Below, one piece after another: positions 8,345-16,192 of a stretch of DNA of 64,000 nt (positions are counted from its first letter, which is position 1; each line of letters opens with the position of its first letter). The translations under genes were made by a program, and so were the position numbers. The DNA lies in NCBI GenBank assembly GCA_944323035.1, contig CALUQY010000009.1:23550-87549 (forward strand), read 5' to 3'. The DNA comes from Candidatus Gastranaerophilales bacterium (lineage in GTDB: Bacteria > Cyanobacteriota > Vampirovibrionia > Gastranaerophilales > Gastranaerophilaceae). The notes beneath the pieces were generated by a model that did no database searches, was not told the origin of the DNA, and saw nothing but the letters and a program-made list of their open reading frames with translations.

Positions 8345-9710
8345 TTTTTTCGTCAATAGAATTAGTTATTAACGCGGCTATCATTAAGCATAGTGCACCG
8401 ATTAAAAATGCGTCTTCCCAGTGGTAATTGATAAGCCCTTGTGCATAGGCAAAACCGGTTTTGGAAATCATCCACGCAACAATTGTGCAAACAAAAACCT
8501 GCGGGCCGGCTATGAATATGTTAAATATTCCCATTACAGAACCTTCTGTCCCTTTTTTAATATATTTTGAAAGCATCGCAAACGGCAATGCGCAGATACT
8601 TGCCCAGCCAATACCGGCAACTGCCATAAAAAACGCAACTTCAACAACTTTTTTACAGAAAAACATTCCGATATATGCAAGAATCATTGTTATTAATGAG
8701 AAAATATGCACTTTCTTATTACCGAATTTTTCTGACACAATCCCTATCGGAATCGCTACCAGAAAACAAATAAGATTAAATATTGCAAAACAAATAGAAG
8801 AAAAATTTGTTCCGGCAAGGGTTTCAGCCTGATACATCATTTTTACGCCCGAAGATACAGTCGTTAAATCCGGCACATTATAAATTGTATGCACGCAATA
8901 CTGGGTAAAAAATATCATCATACACATAGTACCAATCCAGGTAAAAAACTGCATTGTACAAATTTTACCGACTTCAGGCGACATACGGAAAAATTCGTTT
9001 AAAGCTGTCAAAAAGGATTTTTCTTCAACTTTAACTTCCTCTTCAACGGCCTTTACCATTTTATGTTCTTTAATTTTCAGGCAGGTCCAGCTCATTGCGA
9101 GCAAAAATGCAAGAGCAGCCATAACAAACTGTGCTCTTATTGACATCTGATACCCGAATACCATTTTTAAAATCGGCGCAGCACCTGCCGCAACAACCGA
9201 TCCCAGACCTATAGCAAGGCTAATATATGAATTTGCGATAGAATACTGTTCTTCAGGAACAACATCCGGAACAAGTGCTCTATAAGGTCCTTGCGCGACA
9301 TTAACACACGCGTCAATAACCCAGATCATCAACGCCGCAATCAAAAGACCCGTCCAAATAGGAACTTCTACCCCGAATGTTCGTTGGATAAGCATTGCCA
9401 ATCTGCCGGAATTAGGGAAAATCAAAAGTGCAACTGCTGCAATAACGGCTCCAGCAAGAAGATACGGCCTCCTTCTGCCAAACGGTGAAACCGTTTTATC
9501 ACTCAATGCCCCGATTAATGGTTGGACAACCATGCCGGTAAACGGGCCGGCAAGCCATATTAGACCGTAAAGGAATGGAGAAGCTCCAAGGTGTTCGGTT
9601 ACGGGACCTGATAAAATTATACGCATTTGCCAGGCAAATTGTAAGCCGAAAAAACCCAGACAGAAGTTTAAAAATTGAACCGTAGAAAACTTCTTTAATT
9701 GATTCTCCAT
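8334..9710 (-). CDS. MFS transporter, SLC45/GPH-like sugar type
   Basis: 458 residues with ~12 hydrophobic segments and a charged central loop (~res 215-235, EHKMVKAVEEEVKVEEKS). N-terminal features LIWLAGPFTGMVVQPLIGALSDKT and FGRRRPYL match the loop 2-3 signature of the SLC45/sucrose-type major facilitator group, so a proton-coupled sugar importer is the best guess. AGGAGAG precedes the ATG. It stands alone, convergent with the XRE gene and downstream of rpsO. The substrate cannot be read from sequence. Confidence 0.8.
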   Translation of the reverse strand: MENQLKKFSTVQFLNFCLGFFGLQFAWQMRIILSGPVTEHLGASPFLYGLIWLAGPFTGMVVQPLIGALSDKTVSPFGRRRPYLLAGAVIAAVALLIFPNSGRLAMLIQRTFGVEVPIWTGLLIAALMIWVIDACVNVAQGPYRALVPDVVPEEQYSIANSYISLAIGLGSVVAAGAAPILKMVFGYQMSIRAQFVMAALAFLLAMSWTCLKIKEHKMVKAVEEEVKVEEKSFLTALNEFFRMSPEVGKICTMQFFTWIGTMCMMIFFTQYCVHTIYNVPDLTTVSSGVKMMYQAETLAGTNFSSICFAIFNLICFLVAIPIGIVSEKFGNKKVHIFSLITMILAYIGMFFCKKVVEVAFFMAVAGIGWASICALPFAMLSKYIKKGTEGSVMGIFNIFIAGPQVFVCTIVAWMISKTGFAYAQGLINYHWEDAFLIGALCLMIAALITNSIDEKTNA

Positions 9711-9739
9711 TTATAAAATCTCTCCTAAAACACATCATC

Positions 9740-9776
9740 TGTTTATAAAAGAGGACTACCTCGAGGGCAGTCCTCT
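9740..9776 (-). terminator. rpsO terminator
   Basis: Stem AGAGGACT/AGTCCTCT (9769-9776 with 9750-9757) with an 11-nt loop. On the minus strand it is followed by TTTTATAA. It lies between rpsO and the MFS gene. Confidence 0.8.
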
Positions 9777-9798
9777 TTAAACATTCAAAAATAATGAA

Positions 9799-10068
9799 TT
9801 ATCCTCTGATACCTAATTTTTTGATTAAGTTACGGTATCCTTCAAGATTAGTATCTTTCAGATAAGAAAGTAATCTTTTTCTTTTACCTACCATCATCAA
9901 AAGACCTCTTTTTGTAGCGAAATCTTTTTTATTTGATTTTAAGTGTTCGGTTAATTCAGTAATTTTTTTGCTCATTAAAGCAATTTGCACAGCTATAGAA
10001 CCGGTATCTTTTTCATTTGCACCAAATTCTTTAACGATTTCTTGTTTGTTTTTCAAATTAATTGACAT
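9799..10068 (-). CDS. rpsO: 30S ribosomal protein S15
   Basis: 89 residues, the standard length. It has [39 protein letters not shown] and a C-terminal [12 protein letters not shown], all diagnostic of S15, which binds 16S rRNA near the central three-way junction. AAAGGAAAATAGAA precedes the ATG. The ~100-nt region upstream (10069-10200) could carry the autoregulatory leader known for rpsO, but I could not fold a convincing one. No pnp gene follows. Confidence 0.97.
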   Translation of the reverse strand: MSINLKNKQEIVKEFGANEKDTGSIAVQIALMSKKITELTEHLKSNKKDFATKRGLLMMVGKRKRLLSYLKDTNLEGYRNLIKKLGIRG

Positions 10069-10206
10069 TTCTATTTTCCTTTTCTTTATTTGCCATCAGG
10101 GAAATAAATCCCTCGCGGCACGCCGAGTAGCTATTTGGCGTAAGCACTCTACAGTTTAAATAATAATATAAGCAAGCCCAAAAATCAATAGGATTGCGTA
10201 ATAAAT

Positions 10207-11424
10207 CTAAACACTCTGCGGGGTTTTTATTGAATCCGCAATTGTGTTTGCTAGTGTAATAATTTCTTCCATGTTAGCGTCATTCATCGTGGATTTCAAC
10301 GTTACAGCGGAGTCGAGAAGGGTAATATTTTTCATTTTCTCAAACTCTTCACGCATTAATTTTGCGCTGCAGCAAGACCAGGAACCATTTTCGATTAACG
10401 CGACTTTACGATTTTGCAGATTATGAACCGCAAGTTCGTGAATTAAATGGTTCATGGTTGAGAAAATTCCCATGTTGTAGGTGACGGACGCAAAGACAAG
10501 GTGTGAACACCGGAATGCTTCCGACAGAATTACAGACGGATGGGTAAGCGAAGTGTTATAAATTTTTATATTTTTAATACCACGTTTTGCAAGTTCACCG
10601 GCGAGTAGGTCAACTGCGTTTTCTGTTCCGCCGTAAACCGAGGCGTAAGCTATCATAACCGAATTATCTTCCGGTGTATAACTTGACCATTTATCATACT
10701 TATCAATATACCATCCGAGATTTTCTCTCCAGATTAAGCCGTGAAGCGGGCAGAGCATTTTTATTTCCAAGCATGAAGCCTTTTTCAGCAATGCTTGAAC
10801 CTGAACGCCGTATTTACCAACAATGTTTGTATAATATCTTCTTGCTTCATCAAGATAATCTCTTTCAAAATCGACTTCATCTGCAAAAATATTCCCGTTG
10901 ATTGCGCCGAAAGTTCCAAACGCATCAGCCGAAAAGAGAATTTTATCCGTGCTGTCGTAAGTAACCATAACTTCCGGCCAGTGAACCATTGGCGCCATAA
11001 AAAATTGCAGCGTATGATGACCTGTTTCAAGGGTATCGCCTTCTTTTACAAGAAGAAGTCTGCCTTCCAAATCCATATCGAAAAACTGACCTAACATTTG
11101 AGTTGTTTTAGCATTGCAGACTATTTTTACATCCGGATTTTCAGACACAACATCTGCAATTAATGCGCAATGATCCGGCTCCATGTGATTAACAATCAAA
11201 TAATCCAGCTTTCTGCCCTCTAATACGTGATTAAGGTTTGCAAAAAACTGTTCACAGCACCTTTTATCAACAGTATCAAACAGAACGGTCTTTTCATCAT
11301 TCAAAAAATATGAATTATAAGCCATACCGTTTGCAATCGGATAAACATTTTCAAATAAATTCAAACGCCTGTCCGAGCAGCCGATATAAAATAAATCATC
11401 AGTTATGTTACGTATGTTATACAT
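10207..11424 (-). CDS. Flavodiiron protein (FprA-type)
   Basis: Cytoplasmic O2 and/or NO reductase. 405 residues: an N-terminal metallo-beta-lactamase-like diiron domain followed by a flavodoxin domain (from ~res 255, MIAYASVYGGTENAV). Diiron ligands are visible: H80-x-E82-x-D84-H85, H148, D167 and H228. No rubredoxin or NADH-binding extension is present, so it needs an external donor. Its ATG lies three bases after the pflA stop and its Shine-Dalgarno overlaps that stop, so the two are co-transcribed. The pairing makes sense because PFL and its activase are destroyed by oxygen. Confidence 0.93.
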   Translation of the reverse strand: MYNIRNITDDLFYIGCSDRRLNLFENVYPIANGMAYNSYFLNDEKTVLFDTVDKRCCEQFFANLNHVLEGRKLDYLIVNHMEPDHCALIADVVSENPDVKIVCNAKTTQMLGQFFDMDLEGRLLLVKEGDTLETGHHTLQFFMAPMVHWPEVMVTYDSTDKILFSADAFGTFGAINGNIFADEVDFERDYLDEARRYYTNIVGKYGVQVQALLKKASCLEIKMLCPLHGLIWRENLGWYIDKYDKWSSYTPEDNSVMIAYASVYGGTENAVDLLAGELAKRGIKNIKIYNTSLTHPSVILSEAFRCSHLVFASVTYNMGIFSTMNHLIHELAVHNLQNRKVALIENGSWSCCSAKLMREEFEKMKNITLLDSAVTLKSTMNDANMEEIITLANTIADSIKTPQSV

Positions 11425-11427
11425 AAT

Positions 11428-12174
11428 TTACTCCTTTATTGAGTTTTTATAGGCTTTAAAAATAATATTTCTTGCTTCCATTGCCTGAACTTTAGTCAGC
11501 GGCGGAACACCTTTGAGCGGGTATTCAATCCCTAAATTTTCATATTTTGGTATTGCCATGTCGTGATAAGGCAAAACATCCAGCGCCTTAATATTTTTAA
11601 GCGTTGCCAGAAACTCGCCTAATTGCGTGAGATATTTTTCGTTAAAGGTTATCCCCGGAACGACAACGTGGCGCACCCACATAGGAATTCTCTTATCTGA
11701 AAGATAACGCGCAAATTCCAGAATTCTTTTATTGGAGTGTCCGGTAAGCTTTTTATGCTCTTCATCATCAATATGCTTAATATCCAGCAGGACAAGGCTT
11801 GTATATTTCAAAAGCTCATCAACTTTTTCTGTATTGTCTTTATTAAAATAAATTCCGGACGTATCAAGGGCAGTATGAATATCTTTTTCTCTCGCCCGTC
11901 TGAAAAGTTCTGTCACAAAATCCATTTGCGCCATAGGTTCGCCGCCGGTCACAGTCATACCTCCGTGGCAAAACTCTTTGACGCCATCGTATTCGGCGAG
12001 AATATCATCAACCGACATTTTTTTATTTTCGTCAAAACTCCAGCTGTCAGGGTTGTGGCAGTACTGGCATCTGAGCGGACAGCCCTGCGTAAAAACAACA
12101 AATCTTAACCCCGGGCCGTCAACAGTACCGCAGCTTTCTATTGAATGTATATTTCCATAAACTTTTTCTTGCAT
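11428..12174 (-). CDS. pflA: Pyruvate formate-lyase-activating enzyme
   Basis: Radical SAM enzyme that installs the glycyl radical on pyruvate formate-lyase. 248 residues, the usual length. The cluster motif C32-x3-C36-x2-C39 (GCPLRCQYCHNP), a GGEP-type motif (MTVTGGEPM) and ALDTSG are present. RBS GAGGTGAAAA. It is the first gene of an operon with the flavodiiron protein. The PFL subunits lie 1.5 kb upstream, separated by the toxin-like and repeat region rather than being contiguous. Confidence 0.94.
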   Translation of the reverse strand: MQEKVYGNIHSIESCGTVDGPGLRFVVFTQGCPLRCQYCHNPDSWSFDENKKMSVDDILAEYDGVKEFCHGGMTVTGGEPMAQMDFVTELFRRAREKDIHTALDTSGIYFNKDNTEKVDELLKYTSLVLLDIKHIDDEEHKKLTGHSNKRILEFARYLSDKRIPMWVRHVVVPGITFNEKYLTQLGEFLATLKNIKALDVLPYHDMAIPKYENLGIEYPLKGVPPLTKVQAMEARNIIFKAYKNSIKE

Positions 12175-12240
12175 TTTTCACCTCTTATATATATATTTTA
12201 TAACAAAAATGCAGGAATGACACGAGGAGTTAAATAAAAA

Positions 12241-12576
12241 TAAAGCAGTTCTCCGTCGCCTGCTTGCCCTGCTCAAAGTGTAAGCCGATGCTCGCAGTGT
12301 CACCTCGTGAGAACGAGGGGAGCAGGCGAGCATAATATCACCGCCGTTTCAAATCTTTGATTTGTCAGGCGGGGTAACGCAGGTCAACCCGCTTTCCTCT
12401 CACAAAACAATTCACTGGATTGTTTTGCTCGGCAGAGTGCTGTCTACCTCTCGCGAAACAATTCACTGGATTATTTCGCTCGGCAGAGTGCCACTCAAAA
12501 GGCTCGCTTGCGTGAGCGGGAGTTGCTACGCAACTCATTCACGCCACGTGCCTTATCGCGAGCCTTTCTCGGACAG
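12241..12576 (+). repeat. 336-bp hairpin-rich dispersed repeat, copy 1
   Basis: Nearly identical to 29753-30088 (same length, scattered substitutions), with a shortened inverted copy at 39650-39782. It begins AAAGCAGTTCTCCG and is full of local palindromes: CAAAACAAT/ATTGTTTTG, CGAAACAAT/ATTATTTCG, GAGTTGC/GCAACTC, GCTCGC/GTGAGC. The 76-residue frame inside is not treated as a gene, because it exists only where the repeat does. No transposase is present. Confidence 0.85.
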
Positions 12577-12595
12577 AAAATACATTAATTAATGG

Positions 12596-12623
12596 TTGAA
12601 ATAGTAACAAGCTATGCTACAAT
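12596..12623 (+). promoter_or_regulatory. Promoter of small hydrophobic peptide A
   Basis: TTGAAA (12596-12601), 16-bp spacer, TACAAT (12618-12623). About 70 nt of leader separate it from the peptide ATG. Confidence 0.6.
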
Positions 12624-12699
12624 ATTCAAAGGGTAAGCCCTACACCAACTTCAAATTGATGTTTTCAGCATCCGGAATTTTGAAGGGAGGTGATAACTG

Positions 12700-12771
12700 A
12701 TGATTTTCGCGATTAGCGAAAAAGCGCTATTAATAATCTTACTGATCATAATAGCGCTTAAATCACAATAA
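12700..12771 (+). CDS. Small hydrophobic peptide A, candidate type I toxin
   Basis: 23 residues, MIFAISEKALLIILLIIIAL then KSQ: one short transmembrane helix with a polar tail, the usual form of type I toxins. A strong Shine-Dalgarno, GGGAGGTGATAACTG, precedes the ATG. The ORF is folded into two perfect inverted repeats (12704-12722, and 12722-12732 with 12749-12759). A promoter lies upstream, a terminator downstream, and an antisense promoter faces it. Toxicity is inferred from architecture; no known toxin family was recognised. Confidence 0.6.
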   Translation: MIFAISEKALLIILLIIIALKSQ

Positions 12772-12807
12772 CGGGCATTTAATGAGAGGACGGCAATCCT
12801 CTCGCCC
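12718..12807 (-). ncRNA. Candidate antisense antitoxin RNA A
   Basis: Predicted transcript of ~90 nt from the minus-strand promoter at 12814-12842. It ends at the AAGCGCTATTA/TAATAGCGCTT stem followed by TTTTT on the minus strand. It is complementary to the 3' two-thirds of the peptide A ORF and to the 3' end of its mRNA. Confidence 0.5.
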
Positions 12808-12812
12808 TTTTA
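12784..12812 (+). terminator. Terminator of peptide A mRNA
   Basis: GAGAGGA/TCCTCTC stem (12784-12790, 12797-12803), 6-nt loop, followed by GCCCTTTTATATT. Confidence 0.65.
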
Positions 12813-12813
12813 T

Positions 12814-12842
12814 ATTATTTACTATCTTCGCCACTTTGTCAA
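12814..12842 (-). promoter_or_regulatory. Antisense promoter A
   Basis: Minus strand TTGACA (12837-12842), 17-bp spacer, AATAAT (12814-12819). The surrounding block ACTTGACAAAGTGG...ATAGTAAATAAT is conserved at locus B (13628-13656), though other sequence differs, so the promoter itself seems to be under selection. Confidence 0.65.
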
Positions 12843-12850
12843 GTAGTATT

Positions 12851-13084
12851 TTACAGGAGAGTTCCCATTTCTTTCTGTAGTTCCTCAAACATATTATTTG
12901 TCTTATTTAAATATTCAAGCAGAAGAGTTCCTATACAGTACAATTCAACAATGGAATTGTTAAATTCTTCATTTTCAAAAAAGTATAACAAAGCACTAAG
13001 CACCTGCTTGACAGTATATAATCTTTTCGCGTGCGTGTCGAGTTTATCTGCAATTTCATCGTTTATCTGTGCGTATGATGTCAT
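12851..13084 (-). CDS. Small helical protein, divergent partner of HTH regulator (pair 1)
   Basis: 77 residues with AAAGGAG before the ATG. Predicted almost wholly helical, with amphipathic pattern and acidic overall (INDEIADKLDTHAKRL, VKQVLSALLYFFENEEF). No family recognised. Its promoter is TTGACA (13146-13151) / TATAAA (13124-13129). It is divergent from the HTH gene at 13191. The arrangement recurs at 16687-17274 with a helical protein of similar size, although the two helical proteins share no obvious sequence. It could be a co-regulator or an antitoxin-like partner. Confidence 0.7.
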   Translation of the reverse strand: MTSYAQINDEIADKLDTHAKRLYTVKQVLSALLYFFENEEFNNSIVELYCIGTLLLEYLNKTNNMFEELQKEMGTLL

Positions 13085-13190
13085 TTAAATTCTCCTTTAT
13101 AATTTTAAATTTTATAATTTAATTTTATATTAAAACATTTAAAAATGTCAAGGAATACTGATAACAGAAATCTTTTAATATAATAAAGGA

Positions 13191-13400
13191 ATGGACGCAA
13201 TAAATGAAATAAAAATGCTTGCAGCGCAAAAAGGCGTTACGCTAACGTATATAGCTAACTATCTGACAGAATACTACAAAAAACCATACTCTGTACATAA
13301 CCTTTCCAACAAACTCAGAGCAAATACTATTCGCTACACAGAAATGAAACTCATAGCCGAAGCTCTGGGCATGGAATTGAAATTTATTGATAAAGAATAA
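13191..13400 (+). CDS. Small HTH regulator (pair 1)
   Basis: 69 residues forming a single helix-turn-helix: IKMLAAQKGVTLTYIANYL, then YSVHNLSNKLR (recognition helix) and YTEMKLIAEALGMELKFI. It is paralogous to the 17047 gene (YSIGSLSQKL, SYNEVALIADLLGFDIEFV). TATAAT (13179-13184) ends six bases before the ATG, which places the transcription start at or next to the ATG, so a leaderless mRNA is likely. Peptide B begins 87 bp downstream with no clear promoter of its own and may be read through from here. Confidence 0.8.
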   Translation: MDAINEIKMLAAQKGVTLTYIANYLTEYYKKPYSVHNLSNKLRANTIRYTEMKLIAEALGMELKFIDKE

Positions 13401-13487
13401 CAGGGTAAAAGGAACTCTTTTCCAAAAGGAACCGCCGCCAATTTTATTATAGACCTCGGGTAGGTTCCCGACTAGAAAGGGGGCTGT

Positions 13488-13568
13488 ATGAACGATTTCA
13501 ATTTAAGTTTATTACTAATCTTTTTGATTTTGTACATATTAAAAAACGGCTCTCATCTTAAAAGATAA
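13488..13568 (+). CDS. Small hydrophobic peptide B, candidate type I toxin
   Basis: 26 residues: a short acidic N-terminus (MNDFN), a Leu/Ile-rich membrane helix (LSLLLIFLILYIL) and a basic tail (KNGSHLKR). The Shine-Dalgarno GAAAGGGGG precedes it, and a leader hairpin, TCGGG/CCCGA, lies at 13456-13471. The layout matches peptide A with no sequence identity in the peptide: ORF, hairpins, then a facing antisense promoter. Two unrelated peptides with the same control cassette argue for a toxin-antitoxin role. Confidence 0.6.
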   Translation: MNDFNLSLLLIFLILYILKNGSHLKR

Positions 13569-13621
13569 GAACCGTTTAGACCTCTAAGGGTTCCTGGCAC
13601 TTTCTCAAGGTGCCACCCTGT
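13541..13621 (-). ncRNA. Candidate antisense antitoxin RNA B
   Basis: Predicted ~80-nt minus-strand transcript from the promoter at 13628-13656. It ends at stem AAACGG...CCGTTT (with inner TCTTATCTT/AAGATGAGA) followed by TTTTTT (13546-13541). It covers the last third of peptide B and the 3' untranslated hairpin AGGGT...GGCAC/GTGCC...ACCCT. Confidence 0.5.
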
Positions 13622-13627
13622 ACCTTT

Positions 13628-13656
13628 ATTATTTACTATTTGTTCCACTTTGTCAA
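13628..13656 (-). promoter_or_regulatory. Antisense promoter B
   Basis: Minus strand TTGACA (13651-13656), 17-bp spacer, AATAAT (13628-13633). Both hexamers and their spacing equal those of antisense promoter A. Confidence 0.65.
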
Positions 13657-13665
13657 GTGCTAAAA

Positions 13666-13908
13666 CTAGCCGTTGAGTTGTGAGTGGAAGGTTCTTGAGA
13701 TAACGTCATCTTGTTGTTCTTTTGTCAACTTGATAAAGTTTACTGCATAACCTGAAACTCTAACTGTTAATTGAGGATATTTTTCAGGGTGTTTTTGAGC
13801 GTCTAACAACGTTTCTCTGTTGAAAACGTTAACGTTAAGGTGGTGTCCGCCTTTTTCAACGTAACCGTCTAAAAGGTTAATCAGGTTTTCTTCTTGTTGA
13901 GTTGTCAT
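13666..13908 (-). CDS. Separate glycyl-radical subunit of pyruvate formate-lyase (GrcA-like)
   Basis: 80 residues equivalent to the C-terminal domain of Pfl[23 protein letters not shown] and [15 protein letters not shown] contain the radical glycine (G53 in RVSGY), and the tail is [13 protein letters not shown]. The upstream 'PFL' gene lacks this whole segment. The longer frame to 14019 is not used, since AAAGGA nine bases before ATG 13908 sets the start. E. coli YfiD/GrcA and a T4 protein are known free-standing versions that rescue damaged PFL. Here it appears to be the only glycyl domain at this locus, so the enzyme would be permanently two-piece. Confidence 0.88.
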   Translation of the reverse strand: MTTQQEENLINLLDGYVEKGGHHLNVNVFNRETLLDAQKHPEKYPQLTVRVSGYAVNFIKLTKEQQDDVISRTFHSQLNG

Positions 13909-13938
13909 ATTATACGTCCTTTCTTTTGCCGAACCGTT

Positions 13939-13960
13939 CGGGAAAAGAAATCTTTTCCCG
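13939..13960 (-). promoter_or_regulatory. Intercistronic hairpin in the split PFL operon
   Basis: Perfect 10-bp inverted repeat CGGGAAAAGA/TCTTTTCCCG with a 2-nt spacer, in the 76-bp gap between the two PFL genes. An overlapping, mutually exclusive CGAAC/GTTCG repeat is at 13930-13940. There is no T-run, so processing or mRNA stabilisation, to raise expression of the small subunit, is likelier than termination. Confidence 0.5.
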
Positions 13961-13984
13961 TTCAGTCCGAATGTTATTTTGCTA

Positions 13985-16066
13985 TTAGTGAATATTTCCT
14001 TCGCAGCATCCGCAATCAAGACTGATATTCAGGTCGCCCATAAATACTTCATCTTTACCTAATGCGTTAGGAATGATTGAGAATGTGTTTGAAATACCGT
14101 CTTGCGCATCGTTGAACGGAAGTTTAGCAACAGATGCGAGTGATGCTACAGCACCGTGTGAATCTCTTCCGTGCATAGGGTTTGCACCAGGTGCCAACGG
14201 AATACCTGCTTTTCTGCCGTCAGGGGTGTTACCCGTTTTCTTACCGTAAACAACATTTGATGTAATCGTAAGAATTGACATTGTTGGAATAGAATTTCTA
14301 TAAGTATAGTGTTTTCTAATCATATTCATGAATTTTCTAACGATTTCTACAGCGAATTTGTCAACTCTGTCATCGTTGTTACCGTATTTAGGGAAGTCGC
14401 CTTCAACTTCGTAATCCACTACGATACCGTTTTCATCTCTGATTGTTTTAACTTTTGCATATTTAATTGCAGAAAGTGAATCCGCTACAACTGAAAGACC
14501 TGCAATACCTGTTGCGAAGTAACGTTTTACATCTCTGTCGTGTAAAGCCATTTGAGATCTTTCATAGCAGTATTTGTCGTGCATATAGTGAATGCAGTTC
14601 AAGGTGTTAACATAAAGTCCAGCCAACCATTCCATCATATCTTCATATCTTGACATAACTTCATCGAAATCAAGGTATTCAGAAGTGATAGGACGATATT
14701 TAGGGCCTACTTGTTCTTTCAATCTTTCATCAACGCCGCCGTTGATTGCGTAAAGCAAGCATTTTGCAAGGTTAGCACGTGCGCCGAAGAATTGCATTTC
14801 TTTACCTACAACCATTGAAGATACACAGCAAGCGATTGCGTAATCATCACCGTGAGTAACTCTCATCATATCATCGTTTTCGTATTGAATAGATGAAGTT
14901 TTGATTGAAATGTGAGCAGCGTATTGTTTAAAGTTGTGCGGTAATCTTTTAGACCAGAGAACAGTCATGTTTGGTTCAGGAGCAGTACCGAGGTTTTCAA
15001 GAGTGTGAAGGTATCTGAATGAGTTTTTAGTAACCATGTGACGACCGTCAACACCAACACCGCCGATAGATTCTGTTACCCAGGTAGGGTCGCCTGAGAA
15101 CAATGAATTGTATTCAGGAGTTCTTGCGAATTTAACTAATCTTAACTTCATGATGAAGTGGTCAATCATTTCCTGAGCTTGTTCTTCTGTAATCAAACCT
15201 CTTTTCAAATCTCTTTCGATGAAGATATCCAGGAAAGTAGAAGTTCTGCCAAGGCTCATTGCAGCACCGTTTTGTTCTTTAACTGCTGAAAGGTAGCCGA
15301 AGTATAACCATTGAATAGCTTCTTTAGCGTTTTGAGCCGGTTTGGAAATATCAAAACCATAGATTTGACCGAGTTGCTTCATTTCTTCCAAAGCTCTGAT
15401 TTGTTCAGCGAGTTCTTCTTTCAACTGAATTTTATCAGGAGTCATATCGCCGTCAACAGAAGCATGTTGTTCTTTTTTATCTTCAATAAGTCTGTCGATA
15501 CCGTAAAGAGCGATTCTTCTGTAGTCACCGATAATACGTCCGCGGCCGTAAGCATCAGGAAGCCCTGTAAGAATTGCGGCGTGACGAGCCTTTCTCATTT
15601 CCGGAGTGTAAACATCAAATACGCCCTGGTTGTGAGTTTTTCTGTATTTAGTAAAGATTTCGGTTACTTCAGGGTCAACTTCATAGCCGTAAGATTTGCA
15701 TGAAGTTTCAGCCATTCTGATACCGCCAAACGGTTGAAGGGAACGTTTTAGAGGAGCATCTGTTTGAAGCCCTACGATAGTTTCCAAATCTTTATCAATA
15801 TATCCTGCACCGTGAGAGGTAATTGTTGAAACGATTTTTGTATCCATATCAAGAACACCGCCGTTTTCACGTTCTTTTTTGAACAAATCGCAGCATTCTT
15901 GCCATAATTTTGTTGTTGCAGCGGTAGGACCTGCCAAAAAGCTTGAATCACCGTCATAAGGTGTATAGTTTCTTTGAATAAAGTCCCTAACGTTAATTTC
16001 TTGCTGCCATTTTCCTCCTACGAAATCTGTTGCACAAGATTCTCTTTCTAATGTTAATTCTGACAT
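13985..16066 (-). CDS. pflB: Pyruvate formate-lyase large subunit lacking the glycyl-radical domain
   Basis: Converts pyruvate and CoA to acetyl-CoA and formate. 693 residues against ~760 in complete PflB. Motifs: [10 protein letters not shown] (111-120), PDAYGRGRI, the catalytic pair C413-C414 in IACCVSSM, and GANPMHGRD. The chain then leaves the family at [12 protein letters not shown] and ends in an unusual Cys-rich tail, [12 protein letters not shown]. The RVSGY glycine is absent and is supplied by the gene 76 bp downstream. AAGGAGATAAAAC precedes the ATG. A sequencing frameshift is unlikely because the second gene has its own RBS and start and the gap contains a hairpin. Confidence 0.93.
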   Translation of the reverse strand: MSELTLERESCATDFVGGKWQQEINVRDFIQRNYTPYDGDSSFLAGPTAATTKLWQECCDLFKKERENGGVLDMDTKIVSTITSHGAGYIDKDLETIVGLQTDAPLKRSLQPFGGIRMAETSCKSYGYEVDPEVTEIFTKYRKTHNQGVFDVYTPEMRKARHAAILTGLPDAYGRGRIIGDYRRIALYGIDRLIEDKKEQHASVDGDMTPDKIQLKEELAEQIRALEEMKQLGQIYGFDISKPAQNAKEAIQWLYFGYLSAVKEQNGAAMSLGRTSTFLDIFIERDLKRGLITEEQAQEMIDHFIMKLRLVKFARTPEYNSLFSGDPTWVTESIGGVGVDGRHMVTKNSFRYLHTLENLGTAPEPNMTVLWSKRLPHNFKQYAAHISIKTSSIQYENDDMMRVTHGDDYAIACCVSSMVVGKEMQFFGARANLAKCLLYAINGGVDERLKEQVGPKYRPITSEYLDFDEVMSRYEDMMEWLAGLYVNTLNCIHYMHDKYCYERSQMALHDRDVKRYFATGIAGLSVVADSLSAIKYAKVKTIRDENGIVVDYEVEGDFPKYGNNDDRVDKFAVEIVRKFMNMIRKHYTYRNSIPTMSILTITSNVVYGKKTGNTPDGRKAGIPLAPGANPMHGRDSHGAVASLASVAKLPFNDAQDGISNTFSIIPNALGKDEVFMGDLNISLDCGCCEGNIH

Positions 16067-16192
16067 GTTTTATCTCCTTGTTTTACTTGTCAAATCGTTT
16101 TTGACGTTCTACTATATTTACTTTTCCTATCAAGAATATTATATCTCAAATAAAAAAATAAATATAATATTTTTATTAAGTTTTTATTAATA

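Noticed and set aside
12362..12592. 76-residue frame inside the 336-bp repeat, with a matching 72-residue frame at 29874-30092
   Set aside because: The similarity is that of the DNA repeat, the frame runs through perfect hairpins, and no RBS is present. Not a gene family.
13908..13985. A sequencing frameshift explaining the split PFL
   Set aside because: The downstream gene has its own RBS and ATG, the gap holds a perfect hairpin, and the upstream chain ends in sequence not found in PFL. One indel would not rejoin them.
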